Part shown: positions 1 to 10,952 of the stretch, one piece after another | Layout of the letters: each line of letters opens with the position of its first letter | Position numbering within the stretch: position 1 is the stretch's first letter | Assembly: GCF_004664715.2 (NCBI RefSeq) | Contig: NC_051072.1 | Span: 42,825,642-42,889,641 of the forward strand | DNA: 64,000 nucleotides | DNA from: Peromyscus leucopus | Taxonomy: Eukaryota > Chordata > Mammalia > Rodentia > Cricetidae | Direction: 5' to 3' | The notes under the pieces: model-generated | The model's database searches: none | The model's input: the letters and a program-made list of their open reading frames with translations, nothing else | Told to the model about the DNA's origin: nothing | Made by a program: the position numbers and the translations under genes

Positions 1-403
1 TAACTGAGGCTATGTGTGCAACACTTACAATATGAATGAATTTTGATGACAAATAGGAATATATTCACTCACTAAGTCTGTGGGGCATTAGCTAAAAGAC
101 TTTTAGTAATTTGGTTGTTTTTTTTTCCCCCATTGTATCTCAAGCTTTCCCTTTTCAAGAAGGGAAATTAGTAAGAGTTGCATTAAAAGACTTTAGAAAT
201 GATGAGTGAGATCACTGTGAAGTACTTAGACATTATATGGTGCTTATTTAGTAATGGCAGCTATTATCATTACTACAAATTATCACTAAGATGTTTCAGA
301 TCATTTGTGCATCAGAGCAATAAGCAACTCTATGTTATTGAACCAAGGGGTTAACTGAATATGATAATATTGTCTGGCATGATTCCACTTGTGTGGAAAA
401 AAA
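1..403. other. unassigned AT-rich DNA
   Basis: No repeat family, exon or RNA gene is recognised. A T-run with a short C-run lies near 117-131. Confidence 0.5.
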
Positions 404-611
404 GCTCTCCGTTTTTTTCTTGCCTTCCCTTCCCTTCTTCTTTTCCCTTCAGTTCCCTTCCCTTCCCTTTTCTTTCTCCTTTCTCTCTGATCATTTTCTC
501 TTCAACATCTGCCCCTTCTAAGTATCCTCTTCTCCCTTTCCTCTATCTCTTCCTCCTCTCTCTCTTCCCTGCCTCTCCTCCTTCTCCTTCCTGTCTCATT
601 TCCCCACCCTC
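404..611. repeat. pyrimidine-rich low-complexity tract
   Basis: About 200 bases are almost entirely C and T on the plus strand, in irregular cttcc/ttccctt/ctct motifs. The strand bias creates a long open frame rich in S, F, P and L that is a composition artefact. A polypurine/polypyrimidine run of this kind can form triplex DNA; that is general knowledge, not shown here. Confidence 0.85.
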
Positions 612-1752
612 ATAAATGTTTAGAATATATCAGAAGGAAACAACCACAAGCATTTTCTCTGGAAAGCAAGTGAAGTAGCAGCTAGTAGGCACATTTATTT
701 TCTCTTAAACTATGTGTTTCTATTCCTTTCAATGATTGACCATTATCTATATAATAAAGATAACTAAAAGACGCTGTCATCTTCTTAAAATTCAGACTTG
801 ATGATTCAAGAGCATTTTGTGAAAAGCCTTATTTTCTGACTGTATTGAAAGAGGCCAAGTGTACTGGTTTAAAATGAAACTTCACAAGACTTTCATCCTG
901 ATTCATTTGAAAATATCTACTACATCTGCTAAAAGGTTCAGAACATGCAAGCCGGATATTATACCACCATGTAAACTAAATTCCTTTTTATCAGAAAGCT
1001 GGATAATCCTTAATGTTTCAGGCAATTTACAGATAATGCAGATTTTTTTTTTTTTTTATCAATTTCTCTTTGTTCTTCAGCCCTGTCGCAGTTGTTATCA
1101 GTTCTAGCCACCACAGCCTCTTGGTGGGAAGGTTATTCTCCCAGTGTCTCATCCTCCTACCACTCTTAATTCAAAGCTGTTCCCATTATCACTACTTCTG
1201 GAAATACAGGTTCTTTAAGAGCCTGGCTTTATTTATCTGTGTTGTTGCCTCTGAGGCAGAAAATGAACTTCTCACAGCACATTTCCTTTTCCTCTGTTTC
1301 CTGGTAAAACAACCAAATGAGACATAGAGATAGTTATGTTGTCTTCTGTATTTTTTTAAAATCAAACTGAGGTAACTTTCCTCTTAGTATTTTTTATAGA
1401 ATGCTTTTCCCATGAGTGAATGCTCAATTCCATCAATGCCTGTATCACCTCATAAATGGAGCCAGTGTCTAGCTTCTGTGGCTTGAGGATTCCGCTTCCA
1501 AAAAAAAAATTCTATTTAAATAGCAAGAGTCTAATGCAGTGACCTGTTTACCTTGCTAAAGTATCAGAAATCAACTTAAAAATATTCACTGAAAATCCCT
1601 AAAAATAGATAATCTGCATAGACTGAAGAAAGTATACTAGAAACTTGTGCTTGTCACATTAGGAAGTGTCATCTTTTTTTTTCACCAAAAATAAACACAA
1701 ATCCACTAAGAAATGATCCTATCAGCTGGGGGATTCCACATGTTCATCAAAC
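612..1752. other. unassigned unique DNA
   Basis: AT-rich sequence without a recognisable repeat body. A 15-base T-run is at 1043-1057 and an A-run near 1500-1509. Frames of about 80 codons here have no motif I recognise. Confidence 0.5.
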
Positions 1753-2482
1753 AAGGAGGGAGTGGGAGAGCAATGAAAGAGATTTCTTGATAGAGGGAGA
1801 TATCATGGGGATAGGGAGAAACCTGATGCAAGGTAAATTCTCAGGAATCCACAAGGATGACCCAGCTCAGACTACTACAATAGTGGAGAGGGTGCCTGAG
1901 CTGGCTTACCCCAGTAATAGATTGGTGAATACACTAACTGTCATTATAGGGCCTCATCCAGTAACTGATGGAAGCAGATGCAAAGATCCATAGGCAAGCA
2001 CCAAGCCAAGCTCCAGGAGTCCAGCTAAAGAGAGGAAAGAGGGATTCTATGGTCAAGAGGCATCAAGATTATGATGGAGAAACCTAGAGACAACCAAAGC
2101 AAGCTAGTGGGAACTCATGAACTTTAGACCAACAGCTGTGGAGCATCCATGGGACTGGACCAGGCCTCTCCATAAGCAAGACAGTTGTGTAGCTCAATCT
2201 GCTTAAGGGGCTCCCTAGCAGTAGGATCAGGATCCATCCCTGGTGCATGAGCTGGCTTTTTGGAGCCCATTACCTACCTTGCACAGCCTTGATGCAGGGG
2301 GAGGGGCTTGGACCTGCCTCAACTGAATGGACCAGGCTCTGGATGCCTTAGCTTTTTGAGGAGGGAATGGGGGGTGGCCTGGGAGGAAAGGCTGGGGGAC
2401 GGGTGAGCAAGAGGAAGGAAGAGAGAGGGATTTGTGCTTGGTATGTAAAATGAATTTAAAAATTTTTAATAAAGAAAAAAAA
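1753..2482 (+). mobile_element. LINE-1, 5'-truncated 3' UTR, plus strand
   Basis: The block matches the 3' UTR of rodent L1 as I know it: a G-rich segment near 2340-2430, 'ggtgcatgagctggctttttgg' type wording near 2242-2264, then AATAAA at 2468-2473 and an A-run at 2475-2482. No ORF2 precedes it, so the insertion is strongly 5' truncated. The same 3' UTR recurs at 17.8-19.0, 19.7-20.2, 21.2-21.6 and 50.6-51.7 kb. The left boundary is approximate and I could not define a target duplication. Confidence 0.85.
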
Positions 2483-3124
2483 TAGCATATATGTGTCCTT
2501 TTAAGGCATTCACCATTATGTTCTCAGGCAACCCAAAAACCCACTATCTTGTCAGAGGATTTGTAAGCTCAGACATTGCGTGCCAGCACTCTGTCTGGTA
2601 TGACTTGGATTAAAGAGGTTGTCTGTAGTTCCTTTCTTGTCCCCTTACTGAGCAATTTTGAAAGTATGGGAAAGTTCTAACTACAGTAACTTTTAAATGG
2701 TTAGAATTCTTCAGAGAAAGCATTTAGGCCAAAGAATTTCTAGCTGTGCTGCCTGCTACCAGCTATCACATAACTTGCAGTGAGTCCAGCCTACCCTGTG
2801 CAGAGCCATGACCCAGAGCAGAGTCACGAGGTGAAGAGGTGGCAGTGCACACTCATGAGTAATAACAAAGGTTGCACATCACAGTGTGCTCAGGATTGCT
2901 AGGAACTGTTATGAGTTCTTAAGTTTGTAAACTGGACAAGAGGGTGATAGAGTTCCAAGGGTCTTTTTGTCTTCTTCTGTGAGCATCACTCTTTATGGAG
3001 AATAAAGATTTAGTTTAGGAATATTGTGTGTACACAACCTACCTTGAAGTAATATCCAAAAGAAACACAGTCAAATCAGATCTTACAGGACAAAAGAATT
3101 ATGTTTTCTAAAGTGATGTGTTGT

Positions 3125-3126
<2 letters not shown>
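2483..3126. other. unassigned unique DNA
   Basis: Mixed-composition sequence with no recognised element. It includes a somewhat GC-richer part near 2740-2960. Confidence 0.5.

Positions 3127-3172
<46 letters not shown>
3127..3172. repeat. (CT)n microsatellite
   Basis: An uninterrupted CT dinucleotide array of about 23 units. On the minus strand it yields a run of Arg-Glu codons, which is not a protein signal. Confidence 0.97.
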
Positions 3173-3176
<4 letters not shown>

Positions 3177-3402
3177 TGTGGATTATGAAATATCAATTTT
3201 AATTTTTTTATTTTCATTTTTTCCAGTGAGGAGAACTTGGTAAGTACTACTGCTTTCTTAAATAATGTCATTGGAAATATTTCCATCTGCTCTACATTTA
3301 CAACATCTAAGACTGTTTCCCTTGTATTCAGTATGTGTCAGTTGTATTGTGAATCTAGATTGTCAATAAAAAAATAAGAAATATTGAAAAATATTTGGCA
3401 CA
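3173..3402. other. short unassigned interval
   Basis: AT-rich spacer between the CT array and the solo LTR. Nothing is recognised. Confidence 0.5.
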
Positions 3403-3934
3403 AATTAGTATAGATGAATTTCTAAATTGCATTATTAAATAAAAAACACAGAGCCAGATATAGAGAGATCAGGGAATTAGGGAAAGCCACAACTAACCTT
3501 ACATCATCAACTCATCAGCTTCCAAATGCAAGTTACTTCCTGTCTACTAACACCTATATGCCTTGCTGTTCTGCCATCTGATTTGCTCTCTGTCCAGCTA
3601 TATCACTTCCTTTTCCTGCCCAGCTCTATCACTTCCTGTCTGTCTGTACAGACCTACAGACCTCCATGTTAACTAGTGTTGGAATTTAAGCCATGTGCCA
3701 TCACACCTGGCTCTGTTTCCAGTGTGGCCTTGAACTCACATAGATCCAGACAGATCCCTGCCTGCCAAGTGATAGGATTAAGAGTGTGTGCTACTGTTGC
3801 CTGACTTCTTTGTTTACTTATAATGACTTGGTTTTTTCCTCTGATCTCCAGGCAAGCGTTATTTATTAAAGCACACACACACACAAAAAAAATCACCACA
3901 TTTCAACACAAATAAAAATATCACTACAAATTAG
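3403..3934 (-). mobile_element. solo LTR with 6-bp target-site duplication, minus strand
   Basis: The LTR is 3409-3928, about 520 bp, and reads on the minus strand. Perfect direct repeats 'aattag' flank it at 3403-3408 and 3929-3934, as expected for class-II (ERVK-like) integration. On the minus strand it begins TGTAGTGA and carries a TTTAATAAATAA segment (polyadenylation-signal-like) soon after the start. Two segments resembling B1 SINE ('attaagagtgtgtgctactgttgcc', 'ggccttgaactcaca' on the plus strand) sit at about 3690-3805. It is related to the LTR at 47422-47882. An ACAC tract near 3872-3885 is internal. The family name is not certain. Confidence 0.8.
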
Positions 3935-5610
3935 TAACAACATACGCCAAAGTTCCCTATATGCTAAGTTGGCCCCCACTTGTTACATTGAAACATGAAA
4001 TCTGTGGGCACCTAGAATTGTTAATATTTTTAATAAGAAATTTCTAGGAAAGATTATTAATAACAACATTTTGTAAGTGATCCAGACATGCCCATATTTC
4101 TTTTGATCTCCTTCAACAATTCTATACTTGGTTCCCTCAACTTTGGCATGTTTTCATTTTCCATGATCCATGCCTACCTTCTTCAGAAGACTTCCCTTGA
4201 TTAGTCAACAATTGAAGGGTCAAGAATTTAAAAAACTTAGTGACCTTGTCACAGAGAAAGTTTCTGAGAAACAATTTACTTACTGTAGCCCACTGAGACC
4301 GAAGTACACTCTCCTTGCAAGCTCCTGGGATCTGCTGTGGGTTTTAAACCTCTGTCCCATTTCTATAGATGTTCTGCTTCCCTCTTTATCAGTACTTCAT
4401 TACCCATTAGGCCTCTGTCTGGCTAAACCTGGACTACTGGTTCTTAGTCTTTAGTCTCCTCCCCTTCCTCTCCCCTCTCCCTATCCACTTCTTTCATTTT
4501 CTTTTTCTCTTGCTTTCAAAAGTGATGATAGTCTGCATAGAATTCATATAGATTGATTTACGACAGTGATATCTTCCTAGCTCATTGATCACTATGATTT
4601 TTGTTTTTAACTTTGGAAATAATTCTTCCTCTCAGGGATACTTTATTATCACTGAAGCTTTGCCAAATTATTTTGAAAAATATGTTTGTAGAGACTCATT
4701 GTTTTTGCTCTTCTTTTCATCTCATAAGTAGCTTCCTGTTTAAAATACATTTCATGTAAATAGCAGTCAGTGCACTTTTGTTTACTTGAGAAATCTTAGT
4801 GCATTACTTCTCATATTTAATGCATTTATAACATGTCGTTATGGATATAGATTATTCACGTTGTTATCTCATCATTCATTAACTTCCCATAGCTACTCTT
4901 GGAGGAGTGGGTCCTTATAAGCCCTTATCAAGCTTTGTCCAGAAGACAGTGTTGGAGTTCTGTAGCACTTTTCTCCATCCTCCAGCTCTTAGAGTCTTTC
5001 TATCCCTCTTTGTGATGCTCCCTGCATCTCCTGAAGGGTGATATAGATGTCTCATTTATGGTGAGACATCAACAGTCTTTTATTCTCAACAATTAGACTA
5101 GTTATGAGTCTCTGGATTAATTACCAACAAAGGCAAAATATATATATATATATATCTGACAAAAGCTGAGGGCAGCACTACCCTAGGGCTGTAAATATTT
5201 AGAAGGCAGTTGTTTAGATTTGTGTATTTAACTCAAAGTGTCTGTAGAAGCCAAGGATCTGGGAAAGGGCCATGTGAAGGAAGGAAGATTGTAGAAAAAC
5301 ACAGGTGATAGAAAAGTAGAGGGAGAGAGTACTAGGCTTTGAAAGGCTTAAGCAGGGACAGGGTTGGAGACACAGTGGGTATTAACCAAAACAGAGGATG
5401 TATAACAAAGTCAAAGTCATAGGGAAACATACTGCTTTACAAACTAATTTTAAACTATTGCTCAAAAGAAAAAGAGATGTAAGAGAGGTACCCTAAACAG
5501 ATGTACAATGCTGCTCCCAGGAACCATAAGTTATACAATGCAAACCTCAGTGCCAGTAATAGGATAGCATATCATGAATTGTTCATTCTTTATATTATTT
5601 ACTTACTTAT
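3935..5610. other. unassigned DNA, possible L2 trace
   Basis: Mostly unrecognised. A stretch near 4165-4450 has a weak look of an L2 3' region ('cttcttcagaagacttccc'), not firm enough to annotate separately. A C/T-rich patch lies at 4453-4515, a short (TA)n at 5138-5155, and a perfect 9-bp inverted repeat at 5046-5054/5062-5070. Confidence 0.45.
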
Positions 5611-5756
5611 TTTTTGGTTTGTTAAGACAGGGTTCCTTTGTGCCGCCCTGGCTATCTTGGAACACTCTTGGTAAATCAGGTTGACCACAAACTCAGAGAT
5701 CTGCCTGACTTTGCCTCCCAAGTGCTGAGATTAAAGGTGTGTACCACCATACTCAA
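5611..5756 (-). mobile_element. B1 SINE, minus strand
   Basis: In the plus direction it reads T-rich head, 'aagacagggttcctttgtg', 'aactcagagatctgcctgac', 'cccaagtgctgagattaaagg' and 'gtgtaccaccatac'. That is the reverse complement of a 7SL-derived B1 with A and B box regions. It is diverged and its ends abut an ancient L1M 3' end. Confidence 0.9.
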
Positions 5757-6362
5757 TTTTTTTTTCATTTTTATTTTGAGATAATTGTAGTTTCATATTC
5801 AATTGTAAAAAATACAAAGAATTAGCATATTTTACTCAGTGTATAGCCATTGTATCAATATCACAACCAAAAGCTCACAATGGCACAAACCTTTTGCCTT
5901 GTTCATAATTCATTATTTACATTCATTCTTGTGAGTTTATGAAATTCAGTAGTTTTATCACACATGTTGATTATGAGCCCACCACTATATCCAAGATACA
6001 TACATGAAGTAATTGAGTTTAGCATCTTTGGGAACCTGCTTCTTTCATTCAGTATATTTCCCTGGATATTCACCCAAATTGCTGTACATCAATAGCTCAC
6101 TTCCTTATTGCTGAATAGTGCTCATATACATATGAATACTATCTACATACAATATGATTTATAAATATATGAATAATATATATCATATTTCTTTAATTAT
6201 TCACTTGTTGAAGGACATAGAGGTGGATTCCAATTTTCAACTAATAAAAATGAAATTTCTATGAGCAATAATGAATACATTTTGTGTACACATACATTTC
6301 TATTTCTTTGGGATAAATACCCAGGAATGTAACAGCTGAGTGATATGGTAGATACATATGTC
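5757..6362 (-). mobile_element. ancient L1M fragment, minus strand
   Basis: Diverged minus-strand L1 3' UTR to ORF2 end. Recognisable wording includes 'ttttgagataattgtag', 'ttattgctgaatagtgctc', 'ttcacttgttgaaggacatagaggtgg' type, and 'tttgggataaatacccagg'. These are conserved mammalian L1 segments, so the insertion predates rodents. The sequence is heavily mutated with no open frame. Confidence 0.75.
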
Positions 6363-6379
6363 CTGGGGAAACAGATAAA

Positions 6380-6721
6380 CTGTGAAAGAGCTGTGCATCA
6401 AAAGACAGTTCAACATATTAGGATAAACTACACTGGAGGGAAGCTTAGTCTTCTATGCTCATACATTACATGATTCCATTCACAAAACATCTCACAAAGA
6501 TATTACTGTAACACTGGACAACAGATACATGGTTGCTAGCGAGTGGAATTGGTGAAGAGACTTGACTTTAAATTGGCAATGGAGGATATTTCCATGTGAT
6601 GGAAACATTATATCTGTTTGTCACAGTGCAGATTGTATTATTATATATGCTTTCCATAACCAACATGACATATACTACAAAGGTTACTTTACTGTACACA
6701 TGTAACAACTTAAAAACACAA
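6380..6721 (+). mobile_element. ancient L1M 3' UTR fragment, plus strand
   Basis: The stretch around 6465-6720 resembles the plus-strand 3' UTR of old mammalian L1: 'acatgattccattcac', 'acagatacatggttgctag', 'tttccatgtgatggaaac', and 'ctgtacacatgtaac' at the end. It lies next to minus-strand L1M pieces, so either an inverted element or two insertions are present. The left edge is uncertain. Confidence 0.6.
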
Positions 6722-6842
6722 AGAGAGGGTTATGCATTCCTGATATCCCCTGAGGGACTTTAGGCTGAGGTCTGAGTACAGATGGTTGTCAGTAACTCCA
6801 GTTCTAGGGGATCTGGCACCCTCACATCACAGGCCATGTTGG
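6722..6842 (+). mobile_element. B3/B2-superfamily SINE fragment, plus strand
   Basis: The core at about 6780-6835 ('acagatggttgtcagtaac', 'tccagttctaggggatctgg') matches the middle of the tRNA-derived B3 SINE. The tRNA-like head is missing or too diverged to see. Confidence 0.5.
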
Positions 6843-6854
6843 TTGATGCCCTAC

Positions 6855-7310
6855 TTCTTTTGAAACTATGATAGATTCACATGAATTTTTTAAAAAACAG
6901 TGAATAGGGAAGTTATATGTATGCTTCATAAAGTTCTCCTCAATGATAACATCTTGCAACACTATGGAAAAGTATCATAAGTTGGTAATTTGTACAATCC
7001 ATAATATTCATCCAGATTTCACCAATTTTGTATGTGTTTGTGTGTATACATATGTGTATATGTGATTATCTCTGTGTTATCACATGTGTAGAGCCATGTG
7101 AACTCCACCACAATCACAATGTGGGAGAGGTCCATCACAAAAAGAATAGCTTCCTCTTATGGACAGGTCTGCATATTCTCTTTGATCCCATCACCTGTCA
7201 GACATTCTACTATCCATATTTGTAATGGCAGTATTTCCAGTATTCTAAAATCTTCTGTAAACAGAATAGATTATGTGGTTGTGGTATTTTTAGGAATGAT
7301 TTATGATTAA
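6855..7310 (-). mobile_element. ancient L1M 3' UTR fragment, minus strand
   Basis: Reads as a minus-strand L1MA/L1MB-type 3' UTR: 'gataacatcttgcaac', 'cagatttcaccaattttg', a TG-rich patch at 7033-7060, then 'ttatcacatgtgtagagcc' and a CA-rich segment. A frame across it has no known protein motif. Confidence 0.7.
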
Positions 7311-7719
7311 CTCTAAGCCTAAAAACCAGTATAAAGTCTAAACCTCATTCCATAAGTTCCTTCATTTAAATAAGTTATTTTCCTCTCTAGTCTAAGATAG
7401 AAGAATAATATTAAGTTAATAAGACTGTGTTTAGTTATTAACTTTCCTACCTTCCCTCTGAACACAGAGTTCATTGAGTATCAGTATAGTTTTCATCTCA
7501 GTTCTCAGTGGAATGGCATCTTCCATACAGCAAGGATGTACTCTTCAAGTTATTAACCATAAACTTACATCTTAGTTCACACAGCTGATTATTTTCTTCG
7601 GATATATTCATGTAAGTGAGTATACAGGTCAATTTTAAAATGTTTTTGGTAGTTTTAATTGCTACAAGATTCTGCATCAGGCTCAAAGAACACTGAGGAA
7701 GAGGAGGAAGAAAAAATGT
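7311..7719. other. unassigned DNA
   Basis: AT-rich sequence with nothing recognised on either strand. Confidence 0.5.
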
Positions 7720-8042
7720 AAGCTATGAAAATGCTGTCCTTTGGGTGTGGAATGCCAGTGCGGTCATGGAATTCTGTGAGCTGTGGGTGGCTGCCTGCAT
7801 TGAATTTGCACATGAATGGGACCAATGGCTGAGCTCAGGGTTTGGAAACTACCATTCACATAGAAAAGGTTGGCTGCAAATGGAGTCTAGGAGATAGTGA
7901 TTACTTTTCCTTGTTTTCCACCAGTTAGTCTACCAAACTCTCAATAATTACAAATTGATGCTCACATAGTTGGCCGTACTAAAACTCTGAGATTCACAAA
8001 ATAAATAAAACTAGCATGAATCTAGAGAGAGGGACTTGTAGG
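7720..8042 (+). mobile_element. probable rodent interspersed repeat (Lx L1-like 3' part)
   Basis: The run from 'cctttgggtgtggaatgcc' through 'cacaaaataaataaaactagc' and 'ctagagagagggacttg' resembles a dispersed rodent sequence I associate with old L1 3' UTRs. It ends directly at the GT-rich tract. Assignment is from recollection of wording only. Confidence 0.4.
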
Positions 8043-8049
8043 AAAGCTG

Positions 8050-8072
8050 AGTGGTGTGGTGTGGTGTGGTGT

Positions 8073-8108
<36 letters not shown>
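8050..8108. repeat. compound (GGTGT)n-(GT)n microsatellite
   Basis: About five copies of a GGTGT pentamer (8051-8075) pass without a break into a GT dinucleotide array (8076-8107). Variant TATGTATACGTGCATGCACAC follows. Confidence 0.95.
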
Positions 8109-8111
<3 letters not shown>

Positions 8112-8859
8112 ATACGTGCATGCACACCTGTGATAAGTATAGGAAGAATTTGTCAAAGAATAAGCTTAATTAATGAAAGAATTGAGGTCAGGATACTTAA
8201 GTTGAGGTCACCCTCTCCATTAACTTCATGTGCCCTGTATGTGTTGTTACTGATAGGTGCAATTCCATGCTGCTGACTTGCTCATGTTAGGTAAGTGAAG
8301 CTTTATTTGCATTTAACAGCACCCTCGCATTCTCCTCTGCTCTTATTTATTTTTAAATTAATAAAGGATAAAAGTTAGGAATTTCTCATGCCTTTAGCAA
8401 CTATTCACTAATATCAGTGAAAATTTGAAAGATGTATAACATTATAAAAATTTTCTATAGTAAATTATTTTCCCCATGAGCAATTAACTGATCCTAAAAT
8501 ATCAGCATGGGTAAAATGATGTAGTTTTTTATATGTTAGAAAACCAGGGATTTTTTTTGCTTCCCTTTGTATACAAAAATTCTGACCATAAAACTGTCTA
8601 GTATTGTATATTTTTAAAAAATAATTCAAATAGCTTCTTTTTCTTGGGCAGTTAAAATACTTTCTCTAGTTCATTTCTCCCCATAGTAGTTCCCAAGAAC
8701 TCTCAAGAGATTTCAATGTCTTCTAGAGATATTCATTTGACCAATCAGTCCATTGGCCACTTTGGCCTCAGTCTCTTTATATTCAAGGGAAATTTCAGTC
8801 TCAATTTCTGAAAGTTATCATTTACTTATCTGAACTCTACCATTCTACAAAATATGGCC
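8109..8859. other. unassigned DNA
   Basis: AT-rich, no recognised element. Confidence 0.5.
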
Positions 8860-9261
8860 TGTAGATGGATGTTTTCCTGTGTCCTACCTGGACCCTGTGG
8901 TCGGGACGAATCTTTCCCACCCATGTCTTGCAGCTGCTTGGTCCCAAAGAGGCTTATATTATTTTTAACTCTATGGCCTAATGGCTCAGGCTTCTCGCTA
9001 GCTACCTCTTACACCTTAAATTAACTCATTTTTATAAATCTATACTTTGCCACATGACTTGTAGCTTACCGGTCCTTTTACATCTTGCTCCTCCTGGCAG
9101 TGGCTAACAGCGTCTGCTCCACTCTCTTTTTTTTCATTCAGTATCTCTCTTGAATTTTCCCATCTGGCTCCATCCTATCCTGCCATGGGCCAACGCAGCT
9201 TTATTTATCAACCAATCAGAGCAACACATATTCACTGCATACAGAAAGACATCCCATAGCA
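8860..9261 (-). mobile_element. solo LTR, cricetid-type, minus strand
   Basis: On the minus strand it starts TGCTATGGGATGTC and soon has 'ctctgattggttgataaataaa', a CCAAT-type box with an AATAAA-like motif. It later has 'ggcaaagtatagatttata', then ends ...CATCTACA at 8860. This layout is shared with the LTRs at 25473-25827 and 51025-51541, which contain matching 'ggcaaggtatagatttat'. The flanks 'atggcc' and 'atgcca' are only a partial match, so no duplication is claimed. Confidence 0.75.
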
Positions 9262-10531
9262 ATGCCAAACAAATGAATTTTATATTGTTCCTTTATGTGA
9301 CCCAAGATTAATTTTTCCAATAGTGCATAATTTGCTGAAGTCCTGGGGCTAAGGAAATGAGGTCTATAAGGGCAACTGAGACCTTGCCTCCTGAGAATAT
9401 ATTATAGTTTCTTAATGACAGTAAACAACGTGCATTCCAGGTTTTGCTGTAGTGTTTTGATGCCAATGGCCTGAAGGCCGTGGAAGCAGGTAGCATGATT
9501 GAGTTAAGTTAGAAGCAGCCTGTTCCTTAGATCAGAAAGGCATGTGCTCAAGTTAAATGTAGAGATGGCAGGCATAATAAACAGATTAATGGTAATGCCT
9601 ACTTCTCTTGCGAAAGTAATTTTGAATTTATTGCTACTGTTTCTGTCTGGTATTGCTCTTGGGACAATTCAGTTAACAAGTGTCACTTAGTGGTTGGTGT
9701 TGGAGAAACATTAGTTCCCTTATATGCCTGAATGATTCTTATTACAGACAATTTCAATTTTTCCTTTTGCTTCTAGGCAGATCATAACTATTTTTTTTTC
9801 TTGGAAGCAATTATTTTTTACTTTGTTTTATATGACATGATCTACCAAGTTACTGACTCTGCATCCAGCCAGACTACACCATTGCTAAACCACTCATGCC
9901 ATTTGCACTTCTAACATCACCCCAGTGGCCACAGTTGTTAGATGACAGTAGAGAACTTTACCTGGTATCTCATAAACAGAATATGACTTGGAGCGTGGGT
10001 TCATAAGCCAAGCACGACACTGTGATGAATCCCCTTCTGCTGTTTATAATTCCTATCGCAACTTAAGTTGTGCAGCAAACAATCCTGACTCTAATCAATA
10101 AAGAGTTGAATGATAACTTCTAGGAGAAAAATATTTCCCAAAACAGCTTCTCCCTGCCTTAACTTAAGAGGTGCTATTCATGTGGCTTCCTAGAAGAAAA
10201 TTAAATAAGCTGGTGATGAAGTAAATCTCACCAACATGAAACCGCTACTGGTGTAGAATACTGCTGTGGAGTAGGCTAACCAGTTCCAGTGGCCTTGTTT
10301 TCACAAAATGATTCAGGCAATGATACTTGCTTACCATGCATGAAACAGTTTCCAGCAACACAAAGCAACAGTCTCTTGACTTTTCTTCTTCCTGATGGGA
10401 TTTTTAAAGATACTTTCCACTTGAGGTCTTTCTATGAAAGGAAAACAAATAGCTTTTCTTCTAAGACTAAACGGTTTTATGTTTGTCCAGTAATTCACAA
10501 GATATGAAGGTGATAGCTAAAATTTAAACTG
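9262..10531. other. unassigned DNA
   Basis: No repeat or gene recognised in about 1.3 kb. Short frames of 60-72 codons have no recognisable domain. Confidence 0.5.
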
Positions 10532-10633
10532 GTTTCTTCCTTTCTTCTTCCCTCCTTCCCTCCCTCCATCCATCCCTCCCTCTCTCCCTTTCTTCCTTAC
10601 CTTCCTCCTTCTCTCTCTCTCTCTCTCTCTCTC

Positions 10634-10679
<46 letters not shown>

Positions 10680-10685
10680 CTCTCC
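10532..10685. repeat. CT-rich tract with (CCTT), (CATC) and (CT)n
   Basis: An irregular cttcc/ccctcc section precedes two nearly pure CT arrays at about 10610-10676, broken by ctcc interruptions. The plus strand is almost purine-free. Confidence 0.95.
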
Positions 10686-10783
10686 TTTGTTAAAGTTGTT
10701 CATTCGTGTTCAGCTTCTGCTGGACACCCATTTCTTATCTTTTGCACAGATCCTGTGTTCATACTGCTAGGCATGAGGACTTG

Positions 10784-10785
10784 AG

Positions 10786-10816
<31 letters not shown>

Positions 10817-10952
10817 TGTTTTTCAAGACAGGGTTTCTCTGTGTAGCTTTGTGCTTTCCTGGAGCTCACTTGGTAGCCAGGCTGGCCTCGAACTCACAGA
10901 GATCTGCCTGCTCTGCTCCGAGTGCTGATTAAAGGGTGCACAACGCCTGGCC
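10784..10952 (-). mobile_element. B1 SINE with (TTTTG)n tail, minus strand
   Basis: A TTTTG array at 10784-10812 is the expanded tail. The body has 'agacagggtttctctgtgtagctttg', 'aggctggcctcgaactcac', and 'gagtgctgattaaagg', with small deletions near 10910-10945. Its B1 variant has 'gtagctttgtgctttcctgg', which I associate with cricetids. Confidence 0.93.

Noticed and set aside
361..615. 84-codon open frame
   Set aside because: It runs through the C/T-rich tract; the Ser/Phe/Pro/Leu composition comes from the low-complexity DNA.
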